From VRUE01 sp963702955 (GTDB lineage Bacteria; Actinomycetota; Thermoleophilia; Solirubrobacterales; 70-9): 64,000 bases of DNA. The position numbers and the translations under genes were made by a program. The stretch spans positions 1,240,001 to 1,304,000 of the forward strand of contig OY969774.1 of the NCBI GenBank assembly GCA_963702955.1. Reading direction: 5' to 3'. Below the pieces are notes generated by a model, which worked only from the letters and a program-made list of their open reading frames with translations, searched no databases and was not told the DNA's origin. The first letter of the stretch is position 1; each line of letters opens with the position of its first letter. This document shows positions 1 through 10,420 of the stretch, piece by piece.

Positions 1-750
1 GCCGCCGCTGACCGGGCCGAGCACGCCACCCCCGGGATGGCCGGCGACTCGGTCGTCTGGGAGGAGGTCGAATCGCGCACCTCGGAGACGATCGAGCTGA
101 ACGCCAACTTCCTCGCCTTCATGGTCCTCGCCTGCCTGATCGCCTCGGTCGGGGTGATGCTGGGCCAGCCGGTGCTGATCGTCGGCGCGATGGTCGTCGG
201 GCCCGAGTTCGGTCCCCTCGCCGGCCTCTGCGTGGCGATCGTGCAGCGGCGCGCCGACGTCGGCCTGCGCTCGCTGACCGCGCTCGCGGTCGGCTTCCCG
301 CTCGGCATCACCGCCGCCTTCCTCTTCGGCCTCTTCGCCAAATGGACGGGCCTGATCGGCGCCGGCTTCCAGCTCGGCGACCACGCCCTCACCTCGTTCA
401 TCTCCGAACCGAGCACCTTCTCCTTCATCGTCGCCCTCTTCGCCGGGGTCGCCGGGATGCTCTCGCTGACCGCCGCCAAGTCGGGAGCGCTGGTCGGGGT
501 GCTGATCTCGGTGACGACGATCCCGGCCGCGGCGGCGATCGGCGTCGCCGCGGCCTTCGGCGACTGGTCCGACTGGCGCGGGGCGATCGCCCAGCTGGCG
601 ATCAACCTCAGCGCGATCTCAATCGCCGGAGTAGCGACCCTGAGGGTGCAGCGACTCGTATACCGGCGCCGCCGCGACCGCCATCTCAGCGACGGCTCGC
701 GCGCGGTCGCCGGACTGCCGACCGACGCACCGGGGCGGAGAGCGCGGTGA
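1..750 (+). CDS. DUF389 family membrane protein, 3' part (5' end outside window)
   Basis: The frame is open from the first base, so the gene starts upstream of the window; an internal ATG at 37 is unlikely to be the real start because 12 in-frame codons precede it. About 249 residues are visible. After a short polar stretch there are roughly six hydrophobic segments, including a conserved-looking GQPVLIVGAMVVGPEFGPLAG segment that is typical of the DUF389 (TIGR00341-like) family. The family normally has a soluble N-terminal domain before this membrane domain, which would lie outside the window. The C-terminus is basic. The TGA stop overlaps the GTG of the next small gene (GTGA), which suggests translational coupling. 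Function of the family is not established. Confidence 0.8.
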   Translation, partial: AAADRAEHATPGMAGDSVVWEEVESRTSETIELNANFLAFMVLACLIASVGVMLGQPVLIVGAMVVGPEFGPLAGLCVAIVQRRADVGLRSLTALAVGFPLGITAAFLFGLFAKWTGLIGAGFQLGDHALTSFISEPSTFSFIVALFAGVAGMLSLTAAKSGALVGVLISVTTIPAAAAIGVAAAFGDWSDWRGAIAQLAINLSAISIAGVATLRVQRLVYRRRRDRHLSDGSRAVAGLPTDAPGRRAR

Positions 751-899
751 GCCCCACTCGCCAACTGGCGATCATGCTCGCCGCCTTCGCCGCCGGCACC
801 GTGCTCGCCGCCCTGCTGGGCGCGATCAGCTTCGGCGCCGCCCTCGGAGTCGGCCAGCTCTTCTTCGCCGCCGCCCTGATCTGGGTCTTGCTGACCTAA
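747..899 (+). CDS. Small two-helix membrane protein (50 aa)
   Basis: A 50-codon frame starts with GTG at 747, overlapping the stop of the DUF389 gene by four bases (GTGA). The product is almost entirely hydrophobic, with two candidate membrane helices (about residues 6-26 and 30-48) and a short polar N-terminus. It is too small to assign to a family by eye. The overlap and shared strand suggest it is co-translated with the DUF389 protein and may be a small partner of it; this is inference. The stop codon lies immediately before a palindromic repeat element. Confidence 0.6.
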   Translation: MSPTRQLAIMLAAFAAGTVLAALLGAISFGAALGVGQLFFAAALIWVLLT

Positions 900-1013
900 G
901 AGGTCATCCCGGTAGGGGTGGAACGTCTTGTACTTTTTCGTCGCGCGCGGCGGGCGACAGCCCAACCCCGCCACACCGAAAAAGTTAAGTGGAACCCCTA
1001 CCGGGATGGCCTC
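900..1013. repeat. Composite palindromic element, family A, copy 1
   Basis: The ends form a 20-base inverted repeat with one mismatch (left arm 900-919, right arm 994-1013), and a second nested inverted repeat lies inside it (ACTTTTTCG at 932-940 and CGAAAAAGT at 977-985). A second copy, in the opposite orientation, is at 26606-26721. The two share the CCCGGTAGGGGTGGA end, the GTCTTGTACTTTTTC block and the GAAAAAGTTAAG block, while the middle differs. Here the element begins one base after the small membrane-protein stop and runs into the ispD 3' end, supplying the ispD stop codon and its last residues. Confidence 0.75.
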
Positions 1014-1704
1014 CAAGGAGCAGCTCGGCAACCCGCAGATCGAGCGGCGTCGTCACCTTGAGGTTCTCCGGCGGCGCCGGGTGGATCAGTACCCGTCCCC
1101 CGGCCGCCTCGACCAGCATCGCCTCGTCGGTCGCCGCCGCGACCGCGCCGGGATCGCCCGCCAGCGCAGCGCGCAGCGCCTCGACCCGGAACACCTGCGG
1201 CGTCTGCGCCGCCCACAGCCCCTCGCGGTCGATGGTTCGCTCCACCTCGATGGAAGGATTTGGGGCCCTATCGACCCCCAAATCCTTCAACTTGCCTGCC
1301 GGGGCAGCCCGCTTGATCGTGTCCGTCACCGGGGTGGCGGCGATCGCGCCGTCGGCCTCCTCGTCGGAGGCCAGGGTCGCGACCACGCCCTCGACGAGCC
1401 CGGGCGTCACCAGCGGCCGCGCCGCGTCGTGGATCGCGACCAGCTCGGTGCCCACGGCCTCGAGCGCGTTGGCGACCGATTGCGAGCGGGTGGCGCCGCC
1501 CTCGACCACGCCGAGGTCGTGCCCGCCCAGCTCGTGGACGTGCCCGGGAGGGCAGGCGACGACGATCGAGCGCACGCCCGCCGCCGCCCGCAGAGCGGCG
1601 ATCGACCACTCGACCAGCGGCCTTCCGGCCAGCGGGACGAAGGCCTTCGGGCCGCCGGCTCCGAGTCGCTCCCCGGAGCCGGCGGCCGCAACGACCGCGG
1701 TGAC
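985..1704 (-). CDS. ispD: 2-C-methyl-D-erythritol 4-phosphate cytidylyltransferase (IspD), atypical start and internal insertion
   Basis: IspD transfers CMP from CTP to MEP in the non-mevalonate isoprenoid pathway. The frame holds the N-terminal CTP-binding signature VVAAAGSGERLGAGGPKAF, the AIHDAARPLVTP segment, VTDTIKRA and GLWAAQTPQVFR, all typical of IspD. The signature lies upstream of the first in-frame canonical start (GTG at 1575); from there back into carD no ATG, GTG or TTG is in frame, so I set the start at the GTC at 1704, where the family alignment would place it. Between VTDTIK and GLWAAQTP there are about 15 more residues than in related enzymes; this excess coincides with a 36-bp palindrome (1253-1288). 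The last residues (GGHPGRGST) and the stop come from a second repeat. It follows carD closely, as in many actinobacteria, but ispF is not next to it. It may be functional, unusually initiated, or decaying. Confidence 0.75.
   Translation of the reverse strand, partial: VTAVVAAAGSGERLGAGGPKAFVPLAGRPLVEWSIAALRAAAGVRSIVVACPPGHVHELGGHDLGVVEGGATRSQSVANALEAVGTELVAIHDAARPLVTPGLVEGVVATLASDEEADGAIAATPVTDTIKRAAPAGKLKDLGVDRAPNPSIEVERTIDREGLWAAQTPQVFRVEALRAALAGDPGAVAAATDEAMLVEAAGGRVLIHPAPPENLKVTTPLDLRVAELLLGGHPGRGST
1253..1288. repeat. 36-bp palindromic element, family B, copy 1 (inside ispD)
   Basis: Two 13-base arms that match perfectly (GAAGGATTTGGGG and CCCCAAATCCTTC) flank a 10-base centre. Related 36-bp elements occur at 34426-34461 and 50574-50609. 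The length of 36 bases keeps the ispD frame, and it encodes about 12 residues (KDLGVDRAPNPS) in a place where IspD relatives have a shorter loop. This copy lies within coding sequence; the others are at gene boundaries. Confidence 0.85.
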
Positions 1705-1720
1705 GGACGCTGCGCTGGGG

Positions 1721-2311
1721 CTACGCCGTGGCGGCGAAGCGCTCCTCCAGCAGCCCGTCCAGGTACTCCTCCGCGCCTTCCTCGTCCTTGTCGAGCGCGT
1801 ACATGAACTCCGACGCGAGGATCTTCTTGGCCCGCGTGTACATCTGCTTCTCGCCGGTGGAGAGGCCCTTCTCCATCTCGCGAATCGCCAGGTTGCGAAC
1901 CACCTCGGCCAGCTCGAACACGTCGCCGGTCTTGATCTTCTCGCGGTTGTACTTGAAGCGCCGGTTCCAGTTCTTCGGCATCTCCGAGACGTCGTCGGTG
2001 AGGACGTCTGTGACCTTCTTGATTTCCACCTCGTCGATCACGCGGCGCAAGCCGGCCTTACCCGCGTTCTCGCAGGGGACCATCACCGTGAGTTCGTTGT
2101 GGAGGATCTTGATCGTGAGGTAGTCACGCTCCTCCCCCATCAACTCGCGGCTCTCTTTCTTCAGCACCAGGCCTGCCCCGTGGTGCGGGTAGACGACCTT
2201 GTCGCCCTCCTCGAAGTCGCAGACGTACGGAACGTCCGCCTCGGGGATCGCTTCTACTGCCTCCTCTAGCTGGGGAATCGCTAGCTCCTTTCGATTGTGC
2301 GACAGCGCCAT
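1721..2311 (-). CDS. carD: CarD/CdnL family RNA polymerase-binding transcription factor
   Basis: CarD binds the RNA polymerase beta subunit and stabilises the open promoter complex, especially at rRNA promoters. The 196-residue protein has the CarD-TRCF domain at about residues 32-95 (GDKVVYPHHGAGLVLKKE, then the beta-rich segment through LHNELTVMVPCENAGKAGLR) followed by a helical DNA-binding domain with the conserved NWNRRFKYN and EKGLSTGEKQMYTRAKKIL segments. The N-terminus is about 30 residues longer than the core family. It starts six bases after the disA stop on the same strand, so disA-carD-ispD are probably one transcription unit. Confidence 0.95.
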   Translation of the reverse strand: MALSHNRKELAIPQLEEAVEAIPEADVPYVCDFEEGDKVVYPHHGAGLVLKKESRELMGEERDYLTIKILHNELTVMVPCENAGKAGLRRVIDEVEIKKVTDVLTDDVSEMPKNWNRRFKYNREKIKTGDVFELAEVVRNLAIREMEKGLSTGEKQMYTRAKKILASEFMYALDKDEEGAEEYLDGLLEERFAATA

Positions 2312-2317
2312 TCGCCG

Positions 2318-3448
2318 TCAACTCTGCAAGTACCGGTCGACCAGGTCGACCTCCTGAAGCCTCCGCAGGCCCTCGCGGATGTCCTTCGCCCGCGTCGGGC
2401 CGACGTCTTCGACCGCCTCCAGATCGGTGTCGGAGGCGGCGAGGATCTCCTCCAGGCCGCCCATCTCGCGGATGATCTTCTGCACGACGAGCTTGGGAAT
2501 GCGGGGGATACGGCCCATCACGCGGTAACCGCGCGGCGCCACCGGAAAGTCGAGCGTGTTGAGCTTGCGGTCGTAGCCGAGCAGCTCGCCGAGGCGGCCG
2601 AAGTCGAGCACGTCCTCGTGCGGCATCCGCGACAGCGACTGCAGCACCGTCGCCAGGTTCTGCTCGGAGTCCTCCACGCTGTAGTCGCGGATCAGCGCCG
2701 TCTTGTCGGCGGCGACGCCGACCATCGTCTCCTCCAGCTGCATCTCGATCAGCCGCCCCTCGGTGCCGAGCTCGACGATGTAGCGCTCGACCTCGACCGC
2801 CATCCGGGTGACCAGCTCGGCCCGCTGGAGGGCGGTGAGGGCGTCGTAGAGGACGCCGCCGCCCTCGAACTCGAGCATGGTGAGGCGGTTCGAGACCTGT
2901 TCGAGCCGCTCGCGGTACTTCTCCAGCGTCGCCAGCCCCTGGTTGGCCTTGGCCAGCACGGCGGGGATCTCCTGCAGGATGTACTTGGTGCCCTCGATGT
3001 AGAGCGAGACGACGTCGCGGCGCTGGGAGATCGCGATCACCAGCGCCTCGGTCTGTTTGGAGACGCGCTCGGCGGTGCGGTGGCGGGTCCCCGTCTCCGA
3101 AGAGAGGATCGTCGGGTCGGGCATCAGCTGGACGTTGGCCCAGACGATTTTCGTCGCCTCGGCGTTGAGGACGATCGCCCCGTCCATCTTCGCCACCTGG
3201 TAGAGCATCGCCGGCGTGTAGTCGATGCCGAGCTCGATCCCGCCGGAGAGCAGGTGGGAGATGTCGCCGGGATCGCCGACGACGATCAGGCCACCGGTGC
3301 TGGCGTGGACGATATTGTCGAGGCCCTCGCGCAGCGAGCCGCCGGGAGCGACAACGTCCAAGGCCCTTAGAAGCCGGGGATCCTGTCGTTCCGCTAACTC
3401 GTGAAGCTCATCCCCTGGCAGCGAAGACATCGCCGTCCAGGATGCCAA
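2318..3448 (-). CDS. disA: Diadenylate cyclase DisA (c-di-AMP synthase, DNA integrity scanning)
   Basis: DisA condenses two ATP into c-di-AMP and scans DNA for branched structures. The 376-residue protein has an N-terminal DAC domain with the catalytic DGA (residues 89-91) and RHR (122-124, in GTRHRTAE), a helical linker, and C-terminal helix-hairpin-helix DNA-binding motifs (LEEILAASDTDLEAVEDVGPTRAKDI). A second start at Met7 would also fit, because the family usually begins near DELH. In many bacteria radA is next to disA; here an MFS exporter lies upstream. It is the first gene of the probable disA-carD-ispD operon. Confidence 0.95.
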   Translation of the reverse strand: MASWTAMSSLPGDELHELAERQDPRLLRALDVVAPGGSLREGLDNIVHASTGGLIVVGDPGDISHLLSGGIELGIDYTPAMLYQVAKMDGAIVLNAEATKIVWANVQLMPDPTILSSETGTRHRTAERVSKQTEALVIAISQRRDVVSLYIEGTKYILQEIPAVLAKANQGLATLEKYRERLEQVSNRLTMLEFEGGGVLYDALTALQRAELVTRMAVEVERYIVELGTEGRLIEMQLEETMVGVAADKTALIRDYSVEDSEQNLATVLQSLSRMPHEDVLDFGRLGELLGYDRKLNTLDFPVAPRGYRVMGRIPRIPKLVVQKIIREMGGLEEILAASDTDLEAVEDVGPTRAKDIREGLRRLQEVDLVDRYLQS

Positions 3449-3465
3449 ATTTCGCTCTGCAATGC

Positions 3466-3510
3466 GGTCTGACTAAGACCTAGTGGACAGGTCGGAATGG
3501 ACGTTGTCAA
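3466..3510 (-). promoter_or_regulatory. Possible disA promoter and leader hairpins
   Basis: On the minus strand a TTGACA hexamer (3505-3510) lies upstream of disA. No good TATAAT is found at the usual distance, so the promoter is tentative. Two overlapping short inverted repeats follow, GGTCT/AGACC (3466-3480) and GACCT/AGGTC (3477-3493), and they cannot form at the same time because they share bases 3477-3480. These could give alternative leader structures. Confidence 0.3.
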
Positions 3511-3536
3511 GTGGATCGGTCACGTAGGAGTCGCTT

Positions 3537-4949
3537 TTAGAGATGGGAGTGGCGGTGGCGAGCGTGTTGCTCCGGCGGCGGGGGGCGGCCGGTGTCGCGG
3601 ACGAAGGCCCAGGTTAGGGCGACGCCTAGGGCGCAGACTGCGGCGAGGACCCAGGTCGAGTCGCCGACCGCTGCCGAGAACGAGTCGCCGCCCTCGAGGA
3701 GAGCGTGAAAGACGGCGCCGGTGACCGCAAGGGCGATCGTGCCTGCCATCACCCTGTCCATCGCCAGCACGCCGGAGGCGATGCCCACCTTCTCGCGCGG
3801 CATCGCCGCCATCGCCGCGGTCGACATCGGCGCGTAGACCAACCCCAGCGCTATGCCGAACGGGAGGTAGCCGGCGAGCAGCAGCGCGTATGAGCTTCCC
3901 GACTCGAGCTGGGTGAGGACGAGCAGCCCGACCGTCCCGCAGACCATCCCGGCGGTCATCAGCGCCCGCGCCCCGAAGCGGGCGATCAGCCGCGCCGAGA
4001 AGGGGGAGACGAAGACCATCGGCACCGTCACCGGGAGGATCATCAGGCCGCTGACGATCGCCGAGTGGCCGCGCACGTCCTGCAGGTACTGCGGCTGGAA
4101 GAACATCACCGACCAGTAGGCGCCGACCAGGCAGAAGGCGGCGGCGCTGGCGCCGAAGTAGGGGCCGTTGCGGAACAGCGCGAAGTCGACGATCGGGTCG
4201 GCGACCCGGTGCTCGACTCGCCAGAAGGCATAGAGGGAGGCCGCGCCGAGGACGGCCAGGGCGGCGATCGCGCCGCCGCTCCAGACCCGGGCCTGGATCA
4301 ACGCCAGGACGACGGCGCTAAGCCCGATCGCCAGCGCCGCCAGCCCCGCCAGGTCGACCCGCCGGCCGGACCCGGGGTCGGTGGACTCGGGCGCGGCGAT
4401 CCAGACGATCGCCGTGCCGAGCACGGAGACCGGCAGGTTGATCCAGAAGATCAGCCTCCAGTCGAGGTCGACCAGGGCGCCGCCGACGAGCGGGCCGATC
4501 CCGAGCCCGACGGCCGACACCGCCGCCCAGATTCCGAGCGCCCGAGCCTGCTCTCGCGGCGGGAAGGCGTTGCAGACGATCGCCAGCGAGAGCGGCAGCA
4601 TCGGCGCCGCTCCCACCCCCTGGAGGATGCGGCCGAAGATCAGCGTCAGCTCGTCTCCGGCCGCGCCGGAGACGGCCGAGCCGAGGCCGAAGAGGACCAT
4701 CCCGACGAGGAAGAGCCGCTTGCGGCCGAACTGGTCTCCGAGCCGGCCGGCGGTGACGACCAGCGCGGTGATCACCAGCAGGTAGCCGTTCATCACCCAC
4801 TGCAGCCCGGCCGAGGTCGCATCGAGGTCGTGGTGGATGCTGGACAGCGCCAGCGCCACCACAGTCGAGTCGAGCATCAGCAGGAAGAGGCCGGCAGAGG
4901 TGCCGGCGAGGGTCCACCAAGGACGCGTGCGCTCGTCGATCCGCCACAT
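3537..4949 (-). CDS. MFS exporter, DHA2 (EmrB/QacA-like) 14-helix family
   Basis: The protein has 470 residues when started at the ATG at 4949, which is directly before WRIDERTRPWWTLAGTSAGLFLLMLDSTVVALAL, the usual first helix of this family. The motif between helices 2 and 3 (GRLGDQFGRKRLFLVG) and the motif in the fifth helix region (LGIGPLVGGALVD) are visible, and the length suits 14 helices. Proteins of this type use the proton gradient to export drugs, dyes or metabolites across the inner membrane; the substrate cannot be read from the sequence. The C-terminal tail is His/Arg-rich. A longer frame upstream of 4949 is low-complexity and belongs to the opposite reading of the aldo/keto reductase gene. 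Confidence 0.9.
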   Translation of the reverse strand: MWRIDERTRPWWTLAGTSAGLFLLMLDSTVVALALSSIHHDLDATSAGLQWVMNGYLLVITALVVTAGRLGDQFGRKRLFLVGMVLFGLGSAVSGAAGDELTLIFGRILQGVGAAPMLPLSLAIVCNAFPPREQARALGIWAAVSAVGLGIGPLVGGALVDLDWRLIFWINLPVSVLGTAIVWIAAPESTDPGSGRRVDLAGLAALAIGLSAVVLALIQARVWSGGAIAALAVLGAASLYAFWRVEHRVADPIVDFALFRNGPYFGASAAAFCLVGAYWSVMFFQPQYLQDVRGHSAIVSGLMILPVTVPMVFVSPFSARLIARFGARALMTAGMVCGTVGLLVLTQLESGSSYALLLAGYLPFGIALGLVYAPMSTAAMAAMPREKVGIASGVLAMDRVMAGTIALAVTGAVFHALLEGGDSFSAAVGDSTWVLAAVCALGVALTWAFVRDTGRPPPPEQHARHRHSHL

Positions 4950-4981
4950 CGCCGCCGACGCTATCCGCGCTCGCGGATGGC

Positions 4982-6118
4982 TCAGCTCGGGGCGCCGACG
5001 AGGTCGCGGCCGGGGTCGATGCCCCAGCGCTCGCCGACCGCGGCCAGCTCGGCGTCGAGCGACCAGCGGTCCGGGCGCTCCGCCCCCTCGTGCTCGGGGC
5101 TGGCGCCCTTCAGCGCCATGCAGCCGCTGTTGTCGCCGATCGCGCGGATCTCGGCGACGTCCTCCTCGCTCAGCCGCGGCTCCACCGGCAGCCTCGCCAG
5201 TTCGACCCGCTTGGCCTCGATCGGGCAGGCCTCCGCTCCCGCCTCCTGGACCAGGGTCGGCGCGACGCACTCGACCGCCGGGTGGGCGAGATTCCACTGG
5301 CAGGCGAGCTGGATCGGGGTGAGCCGGGCGCGTTCGGCGATCGGCAGCACCCGCTCCAGCCGCTCGACGCCGGCCTCGATCCAGCCGGGCGGGCGGAAGG
5401 CGCGGTGATCGCCCTGCGCCAGCTCCATGCCGGGGCGCAGGTCGCCCCAGAAGAGGCCGCCGTAGTCGACCACCCGGGTCAGCACCTTGACGTCGTTGCG
5501 GGCGGCGGCGTCGAGGCACAACTCGCCCGGCCAGGGCTCGAACGGGTTGAGGATGATCATCGCCCAGTCGATCCGCTCGCCGAAGCGCTCGATGCAGGAG
5601 ATCAGGTCGAGGGTGAAGCCGTTGGCGGGGCCGGGCGCGACGCCGATCTTCGCCGCCAGGCCGGCCTCGCGCAGCGCCGCCATCCCGTCCCAGACGGCCT
5701 CGCTCGAGTAGCCGGTCCGGTCCGGGTTGTGGAGCAGCAGCAGGTCGAAGCGCTCGGCGCCGAGCCGCTCCAGGCTGCGCTCGGTGGCCATCCGCAGGTA
5801 GGCGGGGTACTGCTCCGGTCCGCGCAGGCGCGGGTCGGTGAAGCGAGGAAAGCCGCGCGGCCCGTCGCGCTCGCCCTCGTAGAAGTCGTGACCGACGGCG
5901 CCGATCAGCGAGTAGTCGTCACGCGGCACGCCGGTCAGGGCGCGGCCGAGGACGCGATCGGCATCGCCCTGCCCGTAGGTGTCGGCGCTGAGGACGGTGT
6001 CGATCCCGCCGCCGGGCCGCAGCAGCGCTTCCAGCCGCTCCTCGGCGATCGCCTCGCCGAAGCGCAGGAACCTGCCGCCGCTCCAGGTGCCTATTGCCGT
6101 GCGGCCGGGCTCGCGCAT
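4982..6118 (-). CDS. Aldo/keto reductase family protein
   Basis: The 378-residue frame starts at the ATG at 6118, 19 bases after the clpC stop. A TIM-barrel oxidoreductase fold is indicated by DTVLSADTYGQGDADRVLGRAL at the N-terminus, RSLERLGAERFDLLLLHNPD in the middle and AKIGVAPG, followed by QLACQWNLAHPAVECVAPTL. The Tyr of the YG motif fits the family catalytic Tyr. The C-terminal part contains EEDVAEIRAIGDNSGCMALKG. NADPH-dependent reduction of an aldehyde or ketone is likely, but the substrate is unknown. It is downstream of clpC on the same strand and 32 bases before the MFS gene, so co-transcription is possible. Confidence 0.8.
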   Translation of the reverse strand: MREPGRTAIGTWSGGRFLRFGEAIAEERLEALLRPGGGIDTVLSADTYGQGDADRVLGRALTGVPRDDYSLIGAVGHDFYEGERDGPRGFPRFTDPRLRGPEQYPAYLRMATERSLERLGAERFDLLLLHNPDRTGYSSEAVWDGMAALREAGLAAKIGVAPGPANGFTLDLISCIERFGERIDWAMIILNPFEPWPGELCLDAAARNDVKVLTRVVDYGGLFWGDLRPGMELAQGDHRAFRPPGWIEAGVERLERVLPIAERARLTPIQLACQWNLAHPAVECVAPTLVQEAGAEACPIEAKRVELARLPVEPRLSEEDVAEIRAIGDNSGCMALKGASPEHEGAERPDRWSLDAELAAVGERWGIDPGRDLVGAPS

Positions 6119-6137
6119 CGGGCTCTGCGGCGGGCGC

Positions 6138-8744
<2,607 letters not shown>

Positions 8745-8919
8745 AGGGCTTCCTTAACCTCTCAATTGGTCAACGCAGTCGGTGGTCGGAAGTACCGCAG
8801 ACGCCCTTCGGGTATCGGGAGGCGTCCATGTGTCCTTTACACGATACCGAGCGCGTCACCCCGGCCCCGGTACCTCGATTACCGCTGATAGCGGCTTTTC
8901 GCAGGTCGTTTTGCGGTCT

Positions 8920-10398
8920 TCAGGAGCGCATCGCCGGAAAGAGGATGACCTCTCGCAGGCTGCGAGCGCCCGTCAACATCATCGCAAGCCGGTCAATGCC
9001 GAGCCCGACACCGCCGGTCGGCGGCATCCCGTGCTCCAGCGCCTCGACGAACGACTCGTCGTAGGGCTGCGCCTCTTCGTCTCCCCGCGCCAGCTCGGCG
9101 GCCTGCTGCTCGAAGCGGCGGCGCTGCTCGTCGGGATCGTTCAGCTCGGTGAAGGAGTTGGCGATCTCGATCCCGCCGACGAAGGCCTCCCAGCGCTCGA
9201 CCAGTCCCTTCTCGCTGCGGTGCGCCTTGGCGAACGGCGACAGCTCGACCGGGTAGTCGACGACGAAGGTCGGCTGCACCAGCTCCGGCTCGACCGACCT
9301 GGAGAGCAGGCCGTCGACCAGCTTGCCCCAGCCCTCGGCCGGGTCGGGCTCGGCGCCCATCGCCGCCGCCAGCGCCTCGCGGGTCGGGTGCTCGGCGACG
9401 TCGACGCCGGTCCGCTCGCGGATCGCCTCGCGCAGCGTCACCCGCCTCCAGGGCGGGGCGAGGTCGATCTCGACGCCGTCCCGCTCGACCACGGTCGTCC
9501 CCAGGACCCGCTCGGCGACCTCGGCCACCAGCAGCTCCAGGTCGTGGGCGGTCTTCTCGTAGTCGGCGTAGGCCTCGTACCACTCGAGCATCGTGAACTC
9601 GGGGTTGTGCTTGTGCGAGACGCCCTCGTTGCGGAAGTCCTTGCCGAGCTCGTAGACGCGGTCGATCCCCCCCACCACCAGCCGCTTCAGGTAGAGCTCG
9701 GTCGCGATCCGCAGGTAGAAGTCGCGGTCGAGCGCGTTGTGGTGGGTGACGAAGGGGCGCGCCAGGGCACCGCCGTAGAGCGGCTGCAGGACCGGCGTCT
9801 CGACCTCGACGAAGCCGTGTTCGTCGAGCCGGCGGCGCGTCTCGGAGATCGTCCGGGCGCGGATCGCGAAGATCCGCCTGCTCTCCTCGTTGGCGAGCAG
9901 GTCGAGCTCGCGCTGCCGGTAGCGGGTCTCGACGTCCTCGAGCCCGTGGAACTTGCCGGGGGGCGGCCGCAGGCTCTTCGCCAGCAAGCGCCAATGGTCG
10001 ATCGCCAGCGACAGCTCGCCGCCGCGGCGGGTCGCCATCGCCGTCCCCTCGACGCCGACGAAGTCGCCGAGGTCGAGGTGGACGAGCAGCCCGTATGGCT
10101 CCTCGCCGAGCTGATCCTCGCGGGCGTGCAGCTGGATCTGGCCGCTGCCGTCGCGGATGTCGAGGAAGCAGGCCTTGCCGTGGCCGCGGCGGGCGACGAT
10201 CCGCCCGGCGACCCGGTGGCGGGAATCGGTCTCCAGGCCGGCCTCCAGACCCTCGTGCGCGGCCCGCACCTCGGCGATGTCCTCGCGTTCGGCGAACTCG
10301 TGTGGGAACGGATCGATCCCCGCCTCGCGGATGCGCTCCAGCTTCTCGCGGCGGTCGCGGAGGACGTCGGAGAGCTGCTGCTCCTCGGGCTCGCTCAT
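8920..10398 (-). CDS. lysS: Lysyl-tRNA synthetase, class II
   Basis: LysS charges tRNA-Lys with lysine in the cytoplasm. The 492-residue protein has an N-terminal OB-fold anticodon-binding domain (about residues 55-150, HRVAGRIVARRGHGKACFLDI) and a class II catalytic core with motif 2 (KDFRNEGVSHKHNPEFTMLEWYEAY) and motif 3 (GVGLGIDRLAMML) near the C-terminus. Length fits the family. It begins 22 bases after the greA stop, a common actinobacterial arrangement, so greA and lysS probably share a transcript. Confidence 0.97.
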   Translation of the reverse strand: MSEPEEQQLSDVLRDRREKLERIREAGIDPFPHEFAEREDIAEVRAAHEGLEAGLETDSRHRVAGRIVARRGHGKACFLDIRDGSGQIQLHAREDQLGEEPYGLLVHLDLGDFVGVEGTAMATRRGGELSLAIDHWRLLAKSLRPPPGKFHGLEDVETRYRQRELDLLANEESRRIFAIRARTISETRRRLDEHGFVEVETPVLQPLYGGALARPFVTHHNALDRDFYLRIATELYLKRLVVGGIDRVYELGKDFRNEGVSHKHNPEFTMLEWYEAYADYEKTAHDLELLVAEVAERVLGTTVVERDGVEIDLAPPWRRVTLREAIRERTGVDVAEHPTREALAAAMGAEPDPAEGWGKLVDGLLSRSVEPELVQPTFVVDYPVELSPFAKAHRSEKGLVERWEAFVGGIEIANSFTELNDPDEQRRRFEQQAAELARGDEEAQPYDESFVEALEHGMPPTGGVGLGIDRLAMMLTGARSLREVILFPAMRS

Positions 10399-10420
10399 CG
10401 TGCGCGAGCCTATTCGACCG

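Noticed and set aside
8745..8919. CtsR- or heat-shock-type operator upstream of clpC
   Set aside because: No direct heptad repeats or other known repressor site could be matched.
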